Below, one piece after another: positions 31,690 through 44,255 of a DNA stretch of 64,000 nucleotides (the first letter of the stretch is position 1; every line of letters begins with the position of its first letter). The stretch lies in contig CM043958.1 in NCBI GenBank assembly GCA_014529385.2, positions 118,105,018 through 118,169,017 of the forward strand, in the 5' to 3' direction. The translations under genes and the position numbers were made by a program. The notes beneath the pieces are model-generated. The model was not told the origin of the DNA, made no database searches, and saw only the letters and a list, made by a program, of their open reading frames with translations. The DNA comes from Adiantum capillus-veneris. Taxonomy: Eukaryota > Streptophyta > Polypodiopsida > Polypodiales > Pteridaceae.

Positions 31690-33030
31690 TCTTAGTCTTG
31701 CTAATCCATGTTTCAAACATAAATGACTCATTGGCTAACCCACCTTAGCCCTTTCAATTGGTATCAATGCTTTAAGCACGATTAGCACTTTATAATCACA
31801 CAAGATTCTAATAATTATCTATCTACTAGTCTATACACAGATTACTTGTCCAATCACTCAATTTGTGAGAGATATTTTGTTGTGTGCTTATTCGCATGTC
31901 TACATTTTTTTTAAATTTTTTGCATTCAATAACTAGTGAATTCATGTCATTGCAAGTTTCTATTAGCATGTGTGCATTCTCAAATAAGCCCCATTTTGAA
32001 TGTTTGATTGCATGTGTATTTAATTGCCCAATTTTGTGCATGTTTGTGCTCTAAATTTCTTCTCGGCACCTTATTTTTAGAAGAAGTAATTTGTGTGTGA
32101 GCACAATACTCCGTGATAGCTTTACAATCCTTCAACCTGTAATCAATTTTGATGCCATTTTCCTGCTTTGTGTGCATGTTAAAATCATTACTTCATGCAT
32201 GTGTTTGAGGCGCCCAAAATCCTTGGATTTAGTGGAGTTTCATTGCCCCAAAATACATTTCAATTAAGTATGTGTGTGTGATAGTGTGTGTATGTTTACT
32301 ATGACCCCTGTTTGGCTGATCTATGCACCCTTGTGGCCAACCCTCTTTTTTGCATTTTTTGGACTTGTGTGGACCCCATGACACTAGGAAAGCACACATT
32401 TTGCTTAATTTCAAGTGTTCATGCATCCATTCAGCCCCTCCCCCATGACACCGACACGAGTTACAATGAATTGGTTTTGTGAAGCAAAAATGGCACAACT
32501 TCATAAATGACAACACAAAGATAAGGGTTCTTAGAAAACTTAGAAACATTATTGAAAAGAATGCACAACTTAGAAAAAGGGTACATCTTAATAAAAGACA
32601 ACACCAATGTTTAGGTTTCTTAGAAAACTTAGAAACATAATTGAATAAAACGTACAAGATAGAGACGCAAATGCATATATTATTAATACTTCAAAGGAGG
32701 GATATTACATCATTCATTTGGACTGCCCATGATTTTCTTGGGATTTCTCTTGCGCATAAGGCAACTTCCCAACAAAGAGAGAGTGTGTTATCACCTTAGG
32801 GCCAGTCAAGCCAATGGAGGCATGTATTCATATCTAGGCAAGCACCTTGCAATGGAAGCTAGTCCCAAATGTATTGCATGCAAGGGATCTATGCATAGGA
32901 ACAGAAGATGAACAGCTTGGACACTGGTGCTTAAGCAACAAGACTTTGCTCAAGGATTCAAAGACCATGTCATGAAATGACCTTGGGGTGTTAATTCATT
33001 GTCTACAATAGAAACATCACCAGAGGAGAG
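31690..33030. other. Anonymous DNA with a local duplication
   Basis: No supported gene. The only structure is a duplication at 32515-32655: TTCTTAGAAAACTTAGAAAC occurs at 32528 and again at 32617, each preceded by GACAACAC-like and followed by AT.ATTGAA. The period is 89 bp. Confidence 0.5.
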
Positions 33031-33033
33031 TTT

Positions 33034-33710
33034 TCATGTGTAATATGCAAGGGAGGATTGTGGTTCCAAGACCGTTTGCTTGCCGACCGTCCGAGCGAAA
33101 AACTCATCAAGCTCTAGGAAATCCTGTAAAAAATCAATCAAGGATAAGAAAATAAAAGTTAAGGTGTGAACAACAACCTTGAAAGTAGGTGAATTTACTA
33201 TCTTCTCCTTATCCTCCTTCTCTCTATTGCCCTTGACATCCAAGTCAATCTTTGACTTCATTGCATCCATAATCTCGGGCTCATCAAAGGGGGGGAGGAA
33301 TTTGCATTGGAAAAATCCTTACAACCACAAGCTTGGCTTATGTGGCTTGAAAATATTCCTCAGCCATGTTCAATTGCTATGTCACCAAAACCTCCTCGCC
33401 ACACAAGTGCAATAGTGTCTGTGACAGAGCCGTTGAGTGGCAGGAGCTTGATCCCAAGGACATCTGGAGTGGATTCTAGGAAAAATTGGGCACTGGCCCA
33501 TAGCACACTCAGGCACTCATCCATGCACAAGTCAAAGGCTTTCTCCAAGTCATGCAAAAAAAGAAACTCCTTCTTATCCACTAACGTTGACGATAAGCGA
33601 TCGGTCTCTACTTTGAGGATGGCCTCATCCATCCGTGGAGCATCTTCTGGAGTGGCACTAGTGCTAGCCACAACAATGGATTTTTTCACCACTTCCTTGA
33701 TCCCCTAGGG
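33034..33710 (-). pseudogene. Unidentified gene-like remnant, C-terminal part
   Basis: The 110-codon frame at 33360-33692 has a natural amino-acid mix and no low complexity (RMDEAILKVETDRLSSTLVD, HDLEKAFDLCMDECLSVLWA). After a TGA, an open frame at 33034-33270 follows (NREKEDKEKIVNSPTFK...DFLELDEFFARTVG). A GT...AG interval at 33124-33177 (54 bp, a multiple of three) could be a very short intron or translated through; the sequence cannot decide. It is probably the same gene as 33827-34318. No family is recognised. Confidence 0.35.
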
Positions 33711-33826
33711 TACTCTAAGAAAAAATGCCTGGCCTTTGGCCAAAGGGTCATGGTGGGGACACGTGTTCCTTGTCATCCTTGATGGTGGTGTCAACCTACA
33801 GGTGTGGTAGTGGAACCTCCTCCAAA

Positions 33827-34318
33827 TTAGGTTCCTTGTGACAAGGAAGATAGGTAGTCATGCAATAAAGGTACTCCACCCCCAATTTGCGCTTCTTTAA
33901 CGATAGCATCCCTAGGGCTAGCTCGCCCAAGAAAATGTCCTGCATCGACGGCAATCTCCTGGAACCATCTCAATCGCTTAGAGAAGGGGCGATCTCCTTT
34001 GTGGATGTAGCATAGGAGGTCATAAGGCACCAAAATCCTTGCAGGTTGGGGGATAGCTATGACATATTTGATGATGTTCTCCTCCATGAATGCCAAAATC
34101 TCCGTAAATGCGTCCATATAGAGGGAAACTGTGGTGGCAAGGTGGGGGAGACGAGTGAAAAATGTGTGAAGTTCCAACTTTCCTTTGTAGTTGGTGTCCT
34201 CAAGGAAGAAGGTGAAGCATGAAAAAGGGGTGGATGTGGGTATAGAGGCAAAGTTTAAGGATGCATCCATGTTTGGTTTGGAGTGTGAGCAGACAGTGGA
34301 AGAGCTCAAGGGCTGCAA
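33827..34318 (-). pseudogene. Unidentified gene-like remnant, N-terminal part
   Basis: A 163-codon frame with the look of real protein (LHTFFTRLPHLATTVSLYM, LVPYDLLCYIHKG, KRLRWFQEIAVDAGHFLG). It starts with ATG at 34318. About 115 bases separate it from the next frame downstream on the same strand. No domain is known to me. It could be a host gene remnant or a retroelement gag of a type I cannot recall. Confidence 0.4.
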
Positions 34319-34329
34319 AAGTGAAAAGT

Positions 34330-36355
34330 GAGAATGAGTTATTAAGCCCCCTTTTATAATGGTGGCCTTTAAAAAAAAGGTACTTTTTTAAAGAGAAGCT
34401 CAATAAAATGCCTTTTTTAATGATCAACCAAATCACACTATTACAATGGACTTTTGCTTGATGCCAAGTTTTTGAAAAATACAAAAAATGGTACCCGAAC
34501 AAATTGTACACAAGACCACTATTGCTGAATGAATTAAATTCAAATTTCAAAATGTGCCAAGGGTAAGAAAATTGATTATAGGGGGATATTTTTAAAAAAA
34601 TTAAGAGGAACATATCTATAACAATGATAACATAGTTTTAATCATGCCTCAATCATCCTAGAACTTCATTTTGTCTTCCGTTCTCTTTCCAATCTACGAA
34701 CATTCAATATAAAGTGAATAAATGAATTTCAAACTTTGATGGACCAAACCTTTGATGAAAAAATTCTCACCTTGTGACCTTGGAAACAAAATTGAGCTGT
34801 CTGAAGGTCCTCAAAACCCATGATGGCTAAATGTTCTTGCATGTTGTTGAGACTCCAATGCTTGTTCACTTAGACGACTTCCAAAGCACCATTAGGCATC
34901 CTCACTATAATGTCAAAGCTTGCAATAGCTCCCTCTATACACTCTAAGGGATCCACGCTTCAAGATTGCACATCCAACAATCATAGTGAAATTATATGTA
35001 CAAGGAGGTGCGGGATTTTAAATAGCGCATCCCAATACCTTATGCTCCAACCCTACAATGGTACCTATCTCCATTTTCCTTGCCCTCCACAAAATACCAA
35101 CTCTCTTCTAAAAGCCTCCCCAAATCCTCATAGTGTACATCTTTGCATACAAACATCGTGGTTGTCCCCACAAATTCACACTCCTTAAAGATATACATAA
35201 AATATTGAACACGCAAACACCAAACTCAAACCCATAGACCTAGAAGCTTCGGAATATTTTTTAGAATTTTGGACATTTGATACCATTTTTTGCTTGAGAG
35301 ATGCTATTGACCATAAATCTGGCTGTTGCCACTCAACACCATATTAGTGAATTTGCAAATTTCCCAATTCTCACTTTCAAAACAAGCTTTAGATTTGAAC
35401 ACAAGACCAAATCTTACCCAAAGTTTTGAGAGCATGGCTTGGAGGAAATTTCAAGTACTACCTTGTGGAAGTTTTTGATCTTAAAAACAGTTTGAGATTT
35501 GTCCATATGGCCAAAATCTTCAAGACATTGGTGATTCCAAAATTGGCTCTAAAATCTCTAATATGGTGTTACTCCATACTTAATAAAGAAGATACCTTGA
35601 TGGGTTCAAGCTTCCCATAACTTTGCATAGTAGTAGGTACAATATAGGAGTGTGAATCAAAGAAAATTCTTTTTTGAACCAATTTGGTTGGACAAAGGTA
35701 CACAAAAATCATTGCTCCAATGTCTGCGTATATAGCTTTGAATATGCCAGAGAGACTATGAAGTGGTTGCTCCTCCACCAGTGTAGATGGAAATATGACT
35801 ACAAAAGTTGGCCAAAACATAATTATGTAGCCACAAAGAAATTCCAATTAACTTCATACCTAGCTCTGTATTCGTGGTGGGAATTGAGCATGTTGTTGCA
35901 ACTGCATGCTTGAAATTGAGAAAACATGTTTCACAATGGTTGCAATCCCTATGTTCTTGATATTCTTGAAGCCAATAAGCTTTCCTTTCCAATTATGATC
36001 AAGTTTCTAGGGTTTCAAACACAATGATGGTTGTATGTATACCTAAAAGCACCTTTGGTGAACTCTGGTGGCACACACTCACCATCTACATCTCTTGTGT
36101 TGTGGCATGCAAGTCCAATGACCTCATCCTTTGGCCGTCTTTACAGAGGAGAGCTTGCCATGTGTGAGTAAGGAAATTAGGAGGAGGAGGAGGAGGAGGA
36201 CCTTGCTTGTTTCTATAATCTATATTGCTTGGTGTCCCAATGGGAGGTGGGAGTGGCAGAGAAGGGGGAGGAGCTTGGCTGGTGCCGCAATGGAGATAGG
36301 AGAAGGTGGATGACCATTGCTTGGTGTGGAAATGGGAGGTGGTAAGGGAAGAGAG
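34330..36355. other. Anonymous A/T-rich DNA
   Basis: I see no gene, repeat or regulatory site that I can support; the short frames on both strands are uninformative. A GGA microsatellite of about seven units lies at 36178-36201. Confidence 0.4.
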
Positions 36356-36361
36356 AGGGGT

Positions 36362-36520
36362 GATGGTGACCTGCTACTGCCTACTTTTAAACATTATAAA
36401 GGTAAGGGATATTTGTCCCTCACTTAGCCTTTGGTTATATTTTTTTTTTTGTCTTTCTTAAAAAAGAAATAATGAGAGAGGATGACTGATCACAAAATAC
36501 GGTGATAATATACTAATAAG
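36362..36520. repeat. Dispersed repeat, copy 2
   Basis: Same-orientation match to 15083-15225. Confidence 0.65.
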
Positions 36521-36712
36521 TTCTTAACACATTTAACCTTACCATAATGTATTCAACATGGATATTTTGGAGACTGCCTTCTCTTCATAGGTTTGAATAG
36601 TTTTTGGTTCTTTGGGTCTTTACTATGGCATGCTTTGAAACAATTGATGCTTATGCTTGTTTTGGGAGGCATTTTTTTTACATGATTGGTTTTACATTAA
36701 AATTTTGGATTG

Positions 36713-36766
36713 AAAGGGCTAAGGTGCCATTAGTGGAAGTTTGAAATCTCTTTTTTGCCTTTTAAC

Positions 36767-36817
<51 letters not shown>

Positions 36818-36885
36818 TTGAAAGGGATAAGGTGCCATTAGGGGAAGTTTGAGATCTCTTTTTTGCCTTTTTACATTTATATATA
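36713..36885. repeat. Duplication flanking a (GA)n tract
   Basis: GAAAGGG.TAAGGTGCCATTAG and AGTTTGA.ATCTCTTTTTTGCC occur at 36713 and again at 36821, on either side of a pure GA run (about 36772-36814); a second short GA tract follows the second copy. Confidence 0.7.
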
Positions 36886-36889
36886 GAGA

Positions 36890-38425
36890 GAGAGAGTTCT
36901 CTTGACCAATGAGAGAAGGGTTTCCATTATAGAATCTTCTTTTTATAAATTGCTTTTAATTTTTGAAATAAATTTTCTTTGATCGACAATCTAATGTAAC
37001 TTTCAAGTACACGGTCTTCTTATTTCATGAAGGTCTCTTTCACCGACCCAATTTGTTTTTTAATCTTCCCGCGACCTTCTTTTCCCTCCTATTCCCACCC
37101 CACTCTTTGTCTCACCACCTCCTTCCACCTTCATTTTCTTTGCATCATATTTTCATCAAGCTATGGAGTCCACCTAGTCAACCCTTCTTAGCACATCCAT
37201 TGAAATCATCACCACTTATGCCACATTAAATGAGCACAACCAATGGATCCCATTATCCATAACCAAAGGGTAGTTGGATTATCATGTGCAACAGAGCAGG
37301 AGAAGAAAAATATCATCAAAAAACCCATTCTTGTCATGTTGGAAAGAAAGAGTGAAAGACTTCCAACTTGTTGGATCCAAGAAGACAGTGAAGGAGGTTT
37401 AAGTAGAGAGTTTTTATATGCACAAAGAGCTTCATCTTTGTCCTAAAAGCTCAAATATTCCTTTTCAAAAAGCTAATGACAAGTGGTTCATATGTACACA
37501 CTAGATTATTTTCACTTTGCTCTGGCTTGTTTGTGGTTCTCTACTTGTTTATTTTTTGTGCATGTTTTGTACTTTGTTCATTATAGACATGTATGCTTCA
37601 AGCATAGACGAATGGAAACTAGTGGAGTGTTCATAGATATTTTGGATGTTTGGCATAGATCCATCGGTAAAAAGCTGTACAAATGGAGAACTCATGTGTC
37701 TCTTGCAAAAAAAGAATATTTTTTAATGATCAATTTTATATTCACCAAATTTTTTATGTTCCACCAAAATCCATGAAGGATTGGGGCACTATCTCCAAGC
37801 TTGCCTTGCCTAATTTTAGAAGTCGAAAGTGGCTACTATCAAGCTGAACAAGAGAAAGCTATAGGTGCAATATATTTTTACGAGATAAAAAAATGTAAAG
37901 GCCAACATTCCAAGCAAGCAATGCAAAGTTTCAATTTTCATGCACATCATGGTATTTGTGGTTTTGTTTACAAAGGTAGATGTAAAAGTGTCTAGAACAA
38001 TGATTTTGGTTAAGTGCTTAGATAGTAAAGCTGTATTAGAATTTGTGGATGATCCATACCCAAAAATTCATTATATCATTTTTTAAAATAGTCGATGACC
38101 CATTCAAGAGATTGATGTATGGATGAACAATGAACACATAATGGCAATGTTGAAGCTAAGAACCTAGTACACATTGTACCAAGTGATCCAGGAGTCAAAT
38201 AATGAGGAGCTATATTTGCCTATAGCTTTTGATTTTTAGAAGCTGGAAAGAAGGTGTGAGAATAAATTTCTATGCCAAGAAGTTCGAGAAGGAATAGTGT
38301 ACCTTCTTCCAAGCTATAAAGATTTCTCCCTATTTGAAGCCCTACTAACCCACAAGTACTATTGGTAGATTGTATCAATTGTAGAAAACTGACATTTTGT
38401 ACAAAATATTTTCCTGTCAATGACA
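36890..38425. other. Anonymous DNA with possible coding traces
   Basis: Plus-strand frames of 60-97 codons at 37243, 37483 and 37801 lie in a row. They may be pieces of an old reading frame (VESGYYQAEQEKAIGAIYFY), but no retroelement or host domain is recognisable. Confidence 0.3.
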
Positions 38426-38433
38426 AATACTTG

Positions 38434-38552
38434 TTTGGTATAAATGTCTCATCTTGTTGGTTTCCTTTTCCATCTGCTTGTTTGGTGAAAATGTCTCATC
38501 TTGTTGGTTTTCTTTTCCATTAGTTTGGTGCAAATGTCTCATCTTCTTGGTA
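38434..38552. repeat. Tandem triplication of about 46 bp
   Basis: TTGGT..AAATGTCTCATCTT followed by GTTGGTTT.CTTTTCCAT occurs three times, starting near 38434, 38482 and 38526; the third is shortened. Confidence 0.7.
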
Positions 38553-38774
38553 AAAACATGCAGAGATAGATGAAAGGGATGCCACAATTACAATAAAAAC
38601 TAAAAGACTATATTGGGAGCTACACAAGAGATGGAGCCAATGAAAGTTGTAGAATTTACAAGGGATGTAATTTTTTCTCTCTATAAAAAATGTGTAATGT
38701 CCTCAAGGAAAGAATATGTAGTGTTTACAAAATTCTCTAAAGAAGAGAATATGTATTGTTTACCAATTGTTTGA

Positions 38775-39230
38775 TATTTACAAAGTGTTGGTTTACAAAT
38801 TTTTTTGGGATTTCTTGGAGTCCTAGGAATCTTTATTGTGCTAGTCTCCTCTATTCTTCTTGGCCTCTTTCTTGGTGTGTTTGGCTCTACTTATTTGGTT
38901 TTTTCCTCTTTGGGCTATGGAGCTTTTGGTGTCTTCCTCTGCTTCTCTTCCTCCTTGGGCTCTAGGACTCTTTCTCGTGCTAGTCTCCTCTATTTACAAA
39001 ATGTTTTCTATTTACAAAGTGTTGGTTCACAAAATGTTTTGGGAGTTCTTGGAGTCCTAGGACTCTTTCTTGTGTAGTCTCCTCTATTCTTCTTGGCCTC
39101 TTTCTTGGTGTGTTTGTCTCTACTTATTTCTTATTTTTCTCTTTGAGTTATGGCTCTTTTGGTGTCTACCTCTGCTTCTCTTCCTCCTTGGGCTCTAGTT
39201 CTTTTGGTTTTTTCTTCTACTTATCTTCCT
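38775..39230. repeat. 234-bp tandem duplication
   Basis: TCTTGGAGTCCTAGGA...TCTTGGCCTCTTTCTTGGTG...CTGCTTCTCTTCCTCCTTGG appears twice, 234 bases apart (for example 38813 and 39047). On the minus strand the region translates to Lys/Glu-rich text; the plus-strand hydrophobic frames are shadows. Confidence 0.75.
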
Positions 39231-39489
39231 CCTTCTTGGGCTTTGATTATTTTGATGTCTTTCTCTGCTTCTTATGTATCTCCTTCTTCTGCTCCTCTTT
39301 CGCATGTTTTTGTGTTTTTCTAGGGCTCTTTCTGGGGGCACTAGGCTCTTTTGCCTTCTTGTCTTCCTTTGAAATCTTATTTGGCTTGGGCTTCTCTTCA
39401 TCCCCCTTTTCTCTTTTGTGAGGTGCGTGGCCTCTTCCTTTGGATTCTTTGGCCTTTGGGGGATTTGTTGTTGTTGTGGGCAGTGGCAT
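39189..39489 (-). pseudogene. Lys/Glu-rich low-complexity frame
   Basis: Two overlapping minus-strand frames give highly charged sequence (for example KPNKISKEDKKAKEPSAP and KHAKEEQKKEIHKKQR). It may be the downstream exon of the gene-like region at 40.2-41.6 kb. No domain. Confidence 0.25.
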
Positions 39490-39525
39490 CTAGACACCAA
39501 CCATATACCTAATCAAATGTTTCCC

Positions 39526-40170
39526 TTACCCACCAAACATGGTTCTGGCTGTAACGATTCCTATTTATCTAGCCAAGGATGATGAGTGTGTTAGCGCTCA
39601 AAAAGAACATAGCTATATTTATAAGGTCACATGCTTACGCTAATATATATTTATAAGATATGCTTACCCACCAAACATGGTTCTGGGTGTAACAATTCCT
39701 ATTTATCTAGCCCTGGATGATGAGTGTGTTAGCTCTCAAAAAGAACATTACAAGTAATAAATATATTTATAAGGTCACATGCTTACGCTAATATATATTT
39801 TTAGGTTGCAATAGGTGTATTCAACTATTAGCTTTGCATTTGTTATCCACATAAGAAAGACTCATTTTGCAAGGAGGGCTACAAAAACACAAGATGAAGC
39901 ATTAAAAATGTATTTATTACAATATACTAGCACCATGATGAGTGTGTTATCTCTCAACAAAAACATTTCAAGTAACAACTATATTTATATGGTCACATGA
40001 TTACCCTAATATTCTTTTTGGGTTGCAATAGGTGTATTCAACCATTAGCTTTGCATTTGTTATCACTCTCCATCCACATAAGAAAGAATCCTCTTGCAAG
40101 GGGGGCTACACAAACACAAGATGAAACATTAATTCATTGTTTAAAATGTATTTACTTACAATCTACCAGC
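39526..40170. repeat. Nested tandem duplications, 138 bp and 217 bp
   Basis: A block with CACCAAACATGGTTCTGG...GATGATGAGTGTGTTAG repeats at +138 bp (39533 and 39671). A second block with GGTTGCAATAGGTGTATTCA...ATGTATTTA.TTACAAT repeats at +217 bp (39804 and 40021), and the GATGAGTGTGTTA sequence appears a third time at 39937. Confidence 0.75.
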
Positions 40171-40209
40171 ACCATACCTTCACAATTAAGAATTGCATGT
40201 CATCCATGA

Positions 40210-41615
40210 GCTTTGTGATGGGAGGACAATTCTCTATCGCCTCTATTAGCCTTGGGATAGCCCTATTAACAAAGACCCAAAGCACTGGTTAACCAAAGAC
40301 AAAGAAATTAAAAGTGGGAGCACTCACTAAACTATTGGACAATTACACTTACAGCCTAGACATTCCATGGTGGCCCTCAAGAGAGTTCAATATGAAACAT
40401 GTACTATCACTGATATAAATTGCAATAAGACTTTAGTGTGAGCTATGGCAAGACCATTGGACATTGTCAAAAGCCTCAAAGATTAAACCCTCATATTGAA
40501 CTAGGTTTGTAGAAACACATACCTCTCACAGAGAAGGAGCTCATAAGTCTCAAGATTAATATTGGCTAGGGAATTCCTTGTGTCAAATTTAATTTTCAAA
40601 ATTTGAAATATGGTTGGATCAACCACCTTCACTTTATGTTGGGCATCTAACTTATAATAATGCATCAATAATCTACAAAAAAACAAAGAATAGTTGTTAA
40701 CTATCAACAATCTACAAAAAAATACAAAGAATAATTATTAACTATCAACAACCTACCAAAATAACACAAAGAACAGTTTGATGGGAAGGTAAATCTCAAG
40801 GATGCTAGGACAATAGAGTCATTGATTTCTTTTTTCCAATCTTTAAGAATGTCAATAGACTTAGCGTCTAGGGAAATATAATATTTCCTTTGAAGAAGGT
40901 CATCCTCTAAGAAGGAAGCCACCCTAAATCCATTGGGATTGACATTTCTCAACAATGAAAGGAGTTGAGATTCAATATCCTAAGCTCCTTTGTTTCTAGC
41001 TCCTCCTTGTCAACTTTCATCTCCTCCTCTTCTTCCACAACATCCTCCTCCTCTATGATTTCCTCAATCACCACTTAAGTCTCTTTTGCCTTTCTTGATG
41101 GGGGTATATTGAAGATGTTGAAGTTCTTCTCATCCTAATGAGGTATTGGTTCAAGAATTTTGATGGATCGATATCTTAACTCCTCAAGATAATCTTATAG
41201 GGTGACCCTGTGAGAGTGGGCTGCACATATGTGCTCAACTAAGCACCTCTTGTCCACCTCATATAAATCTTAAATTGCTTTACTATTTTCCTACAAGCCT
41301 TTGAAAGGGTAGCCTGGGAATTACAATTGTAAGGTACTTCTATGCCCTCCTTATATCCCTTAGACATCTCACCTTCTAAGAAAATATCCTTTTCTTTGTA
41401 GGTGGGGGCTTCATATCAACCGCGTTTTTGGTTGGTTTCCTTGAGAATGCAGCATCTTTCTCTCCCTTTGAGATCTCACCTTTATCTCCCTTTGAGTTCT
41501 CACCTTTATCTTTGATATCCTCTGGTGTTCCTTTTATATCTTTTGGTTTGATATCTTCTCTATGGACCTTACTAGAGCTCACACCTAAAAAATAAAAGAA
41601 AATATGACACAACAC
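40210..41615 (-). pseudogene. Unidentified multi-exon gene-like remnant
   Basis: Minus-strand pieces in order: 41615-41376 with a Lys/Asp repeat (PKDIKGTPEDIKDKGENSKG) ending in KPPPTKKRIF; an acidic stretch near 41.0 kb (EEEEMKVDKEELETKEL); 40955-40704 with NPNGFRVASFLEDDLLQRKY and KSIDILKDWKKEINDS; 40710-40501 with KLDAQHKVKVVDPTIFQIL and TRNSLANINLETYELL. The last pieces read like separate exons, with short A/T-rich gaps between. No known family; possibly a retroelement 3' ORF or a host gene. Confidence 0.35.
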
Positions 41616-41623
41616 TATATTAG

Positions 41624-42320
41624 TGTAAGGTTTCCAGTTTCTGAAACCTTAAAGATTGTATAAAGCTTAATCAGCCTGACATGATTATTGAAAAAGCAAT
41701 GTAGAATTGTCCGATCGTGGCAAATATTGGTATTTTTGGAATCTTAAGCACAACAAACCCCGGGCTAGAAATTTTCAGAACAAAATTCCGATAAAATCTA
41801 GAAAAGTTACAGGCTCTGAAAGGTTACACTATGAATTTAATTAGTTAAGTAAAAATGGATAGGTTCAGTAATTATTATTAATCAATACTATCTTATCCTA
41901 AGGTTCTGGAAATTACTGATATTTCCAATTTTCATCATTGAAAATCAATGAAATTAGTAAAAATCGATTGTGGAAGCTAGGGGGACTGTGTGGAGCTGTG
42001 GGGAACCTGCATGGGACTAGATTTAGCAGCAAGGGACGTTTTTTTGACCTGTAGGGCTGCTTGAGATGCAAGTTATTGCCATTTTCCAGCCTGTGAGTGC
42101 CCAGAAACCTATAAATATGACCCTTGCTTCACAATTTCAGACAGACTGGGAACCTTGACACACTCTCTCTCATCTAGAGAGACCTCTACATAGAAATCAC
42201 TAGAGAGTGAAGATTAATCCTATGTATACTTAAAAATACTCTCTTAATTAAATATTATCTGTTGATTATTGTGATTAAGCTTAGGGATATTAAGCAAATT
42301 AATTATTATATCATATTAGG
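41624..42320 (+). repeat. Possible 5' LTR of another retroelement
   Basis: From a possible TGT start at 41624, A/T-rich DNA leads to a TATA box at 42110-42117 and then a transcript-start-like stretch with a short stem (CTCTCATCTAGAGAG) near 42167. A gag-like start follows 2 kb downstream. The right edge and the primer-binding site were not found, so this is tentative. Confidence 0.35.
42110..42117 (+). promoter_or_regulatory. TATA box of putative LTR
   Basis: TATAAATA followed about 35 bases later by a CACA-type start region. It is in the right place for an LTR promoter that would read through the tandem array into the gag-like frame at 44256. Confidence 0.45.
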
Positions 42321-43830
42321 ACTGAAATTATCCATTTTAATCATAAATTAATGGGAATTATACTAATTAAGTTTAAATTAAGTTTGAATAACTATCATAG
42401 ATGTGTTAGATGGTCATTACTCTAGGAAAATTATCTTATAATTTTTTGAGTAATTTTCATAATTATCTAGACAGAATTACACTATTTTTGAGAGAAAAAT
42501 AAAGGGGAAAATAATCAAAATGATTCAAAATTCTTTGAGTTATTTATTAGAGGTTAATTACATCTTAAGGGAACCCATGATAATTATGTTAACCTCAAAT
42601 AATTAGTTTACCTAATTATCTTAGCAGAATTACACTATTTCAAGAATAAATTGAAAGGGAAAAAGTAGCAAATTGATTCAAAATGCTTTAAGATAATTAT
42701 TAGAGGTTAATTACATCTTATAAAACCTGTGATAATTATGTTAGTCTCAGAAAATTATTTTATCTAATTATCCTAGCAGAATTACACGGTTTTTAGAACA
42801 AAGTAAAAGAGGGAAAATAGAAAATTGATTCAAAATGCTTTGAGATAATTATCAGAGGTTAATTACATCTTAGGAAACCCATGATATTTATGTTAACCTC
42901 AAATAATTAGTTTATCTAATTATCTTAGCAAAATTACATAGTTTTTATGAAAATTAAAAGGGGAAAAATAGCAAATTGATTCAAAATACTTAAAGATAAT
43001 TATGAAAGGTTAAATACATCTTACAAAACCCATGATAATTATGTTAACCTCAAAGAATTAGTTTACCTAATTATCTTAGCAAAATTACACTGCTTTTAGA
43101 ACACATAAAAAGAGAGAAAATAGAAAATTGATTTGAAATGATTTAAAATAATTATCAAAGGTTAATTACATCTTAGGGAAGCCGTAATAATTATTTTAAC
43201 CTTAGATAATTAGTTTACCTAATTATCTTAACAAAATTACATTATTTTTAAGACAAATTAAAAGGGGGAAAATAGAAATTAATTCAAAATGCTTTAAGAT
43301 AGTTATTAGAGGTTAATTACATATTAAGAAATATGTGATAATTATCTTAGTCACATATAATTATTTTAGATAGTTATCCTAGTAGAGAACCACTATTATT
43401 GAGGGTAAATGAGTAAATCATGTGCTATGATTACATGCTATTTATCAGAGCTAGATTATAGGATAAAGAGGCCGTGATAATTATTTCAAGGTTAGAAAAG
43501 TAGTATAGATATTTGTTTAAGTCAAATTATACTAATTCTAGCTAAAAACTAAAGTGAAAAATGAGTAAATCATGCTATATGATTACATGCTATTTATTAG
43601 AGCTATATTACATGATGAAAAGACCGTGATAATTATGTCAAGGTTAGAAAAGTAGTATAAGTACTTATTTAAGTCAAATTATCATAACTTTAGCTGAAAA
43701 TTGAAGATGGAAATTATATAATTAAATTGAAATATAATAAGATAATTACCAGAGATCAAAAATATCCTTATCTACTTGTGGTAATTATACCATAATTAAT
43801 TAGTGAGGTTACAATATTATAATTGACCAA
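42320..43830 (+). repeat. Tandem array of about 152-bp units
   Basis: The landmark CA[GA]AATTAC recurs at 42472, 42625, 42777, 42929, 43080, 43232, and in worn form near 43383, 43523 and 43675: intervals 153, 152, 152, 151, 152, 151, 140, 152. Each unit also has GATTCAAAAT, GGTTAATTACATCTTA, GATAATTATGTTAACCTCA and AATTAGTTTA. Units diverge toward both ends of the array. All are very A/T-rich and non-coding. Confidence 0.85.
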
Positions 43831-44255
43831 AAGTCCTATTTTTAGTAAAAGATTAATTAAAATAAATAAACTTTGTGGTCAAAAGTTTTTAGAAAAATTA
43901 TAGAAAGTGTAAACCTATGATATTAAGTTGAGGAAATGAAATCTTTAAGAGAATTTAAATATAATAAATATTAAGCCCAAAATAAGTAGATTCCAAGCTT
44001 AAAAGTCAATGGGAAAATGAGAAAAAAGATATAGAAAATTATAAGAAAATTAGGAGAGCTTAGAAAACCCTTAGGGAAGCGGTGGAAAAAGTTATCATGC
44101 CTATATAAACAAATAAGAAATTAGTAGGTCAAGAATTTACCAACTAAAACTATAAATTATACCTTGGATGAGTTACGGTTGAATACAAAGGATAAGGCTA
44201 GATTTTGAATTATTTACCTAATGTTTAGACGTCCTTTTTATAAGGATAAGAAGTT

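Noticed and set aside
38756-39421. Hydrophobic plus-strand ORFs of 66-103 codons, looking like membrane proteins
   Set aside because: They are the complement of Lys/Glu-rich pyrimidine-poor minus-strand sequence, and are doubled by a 234-bp duplication.
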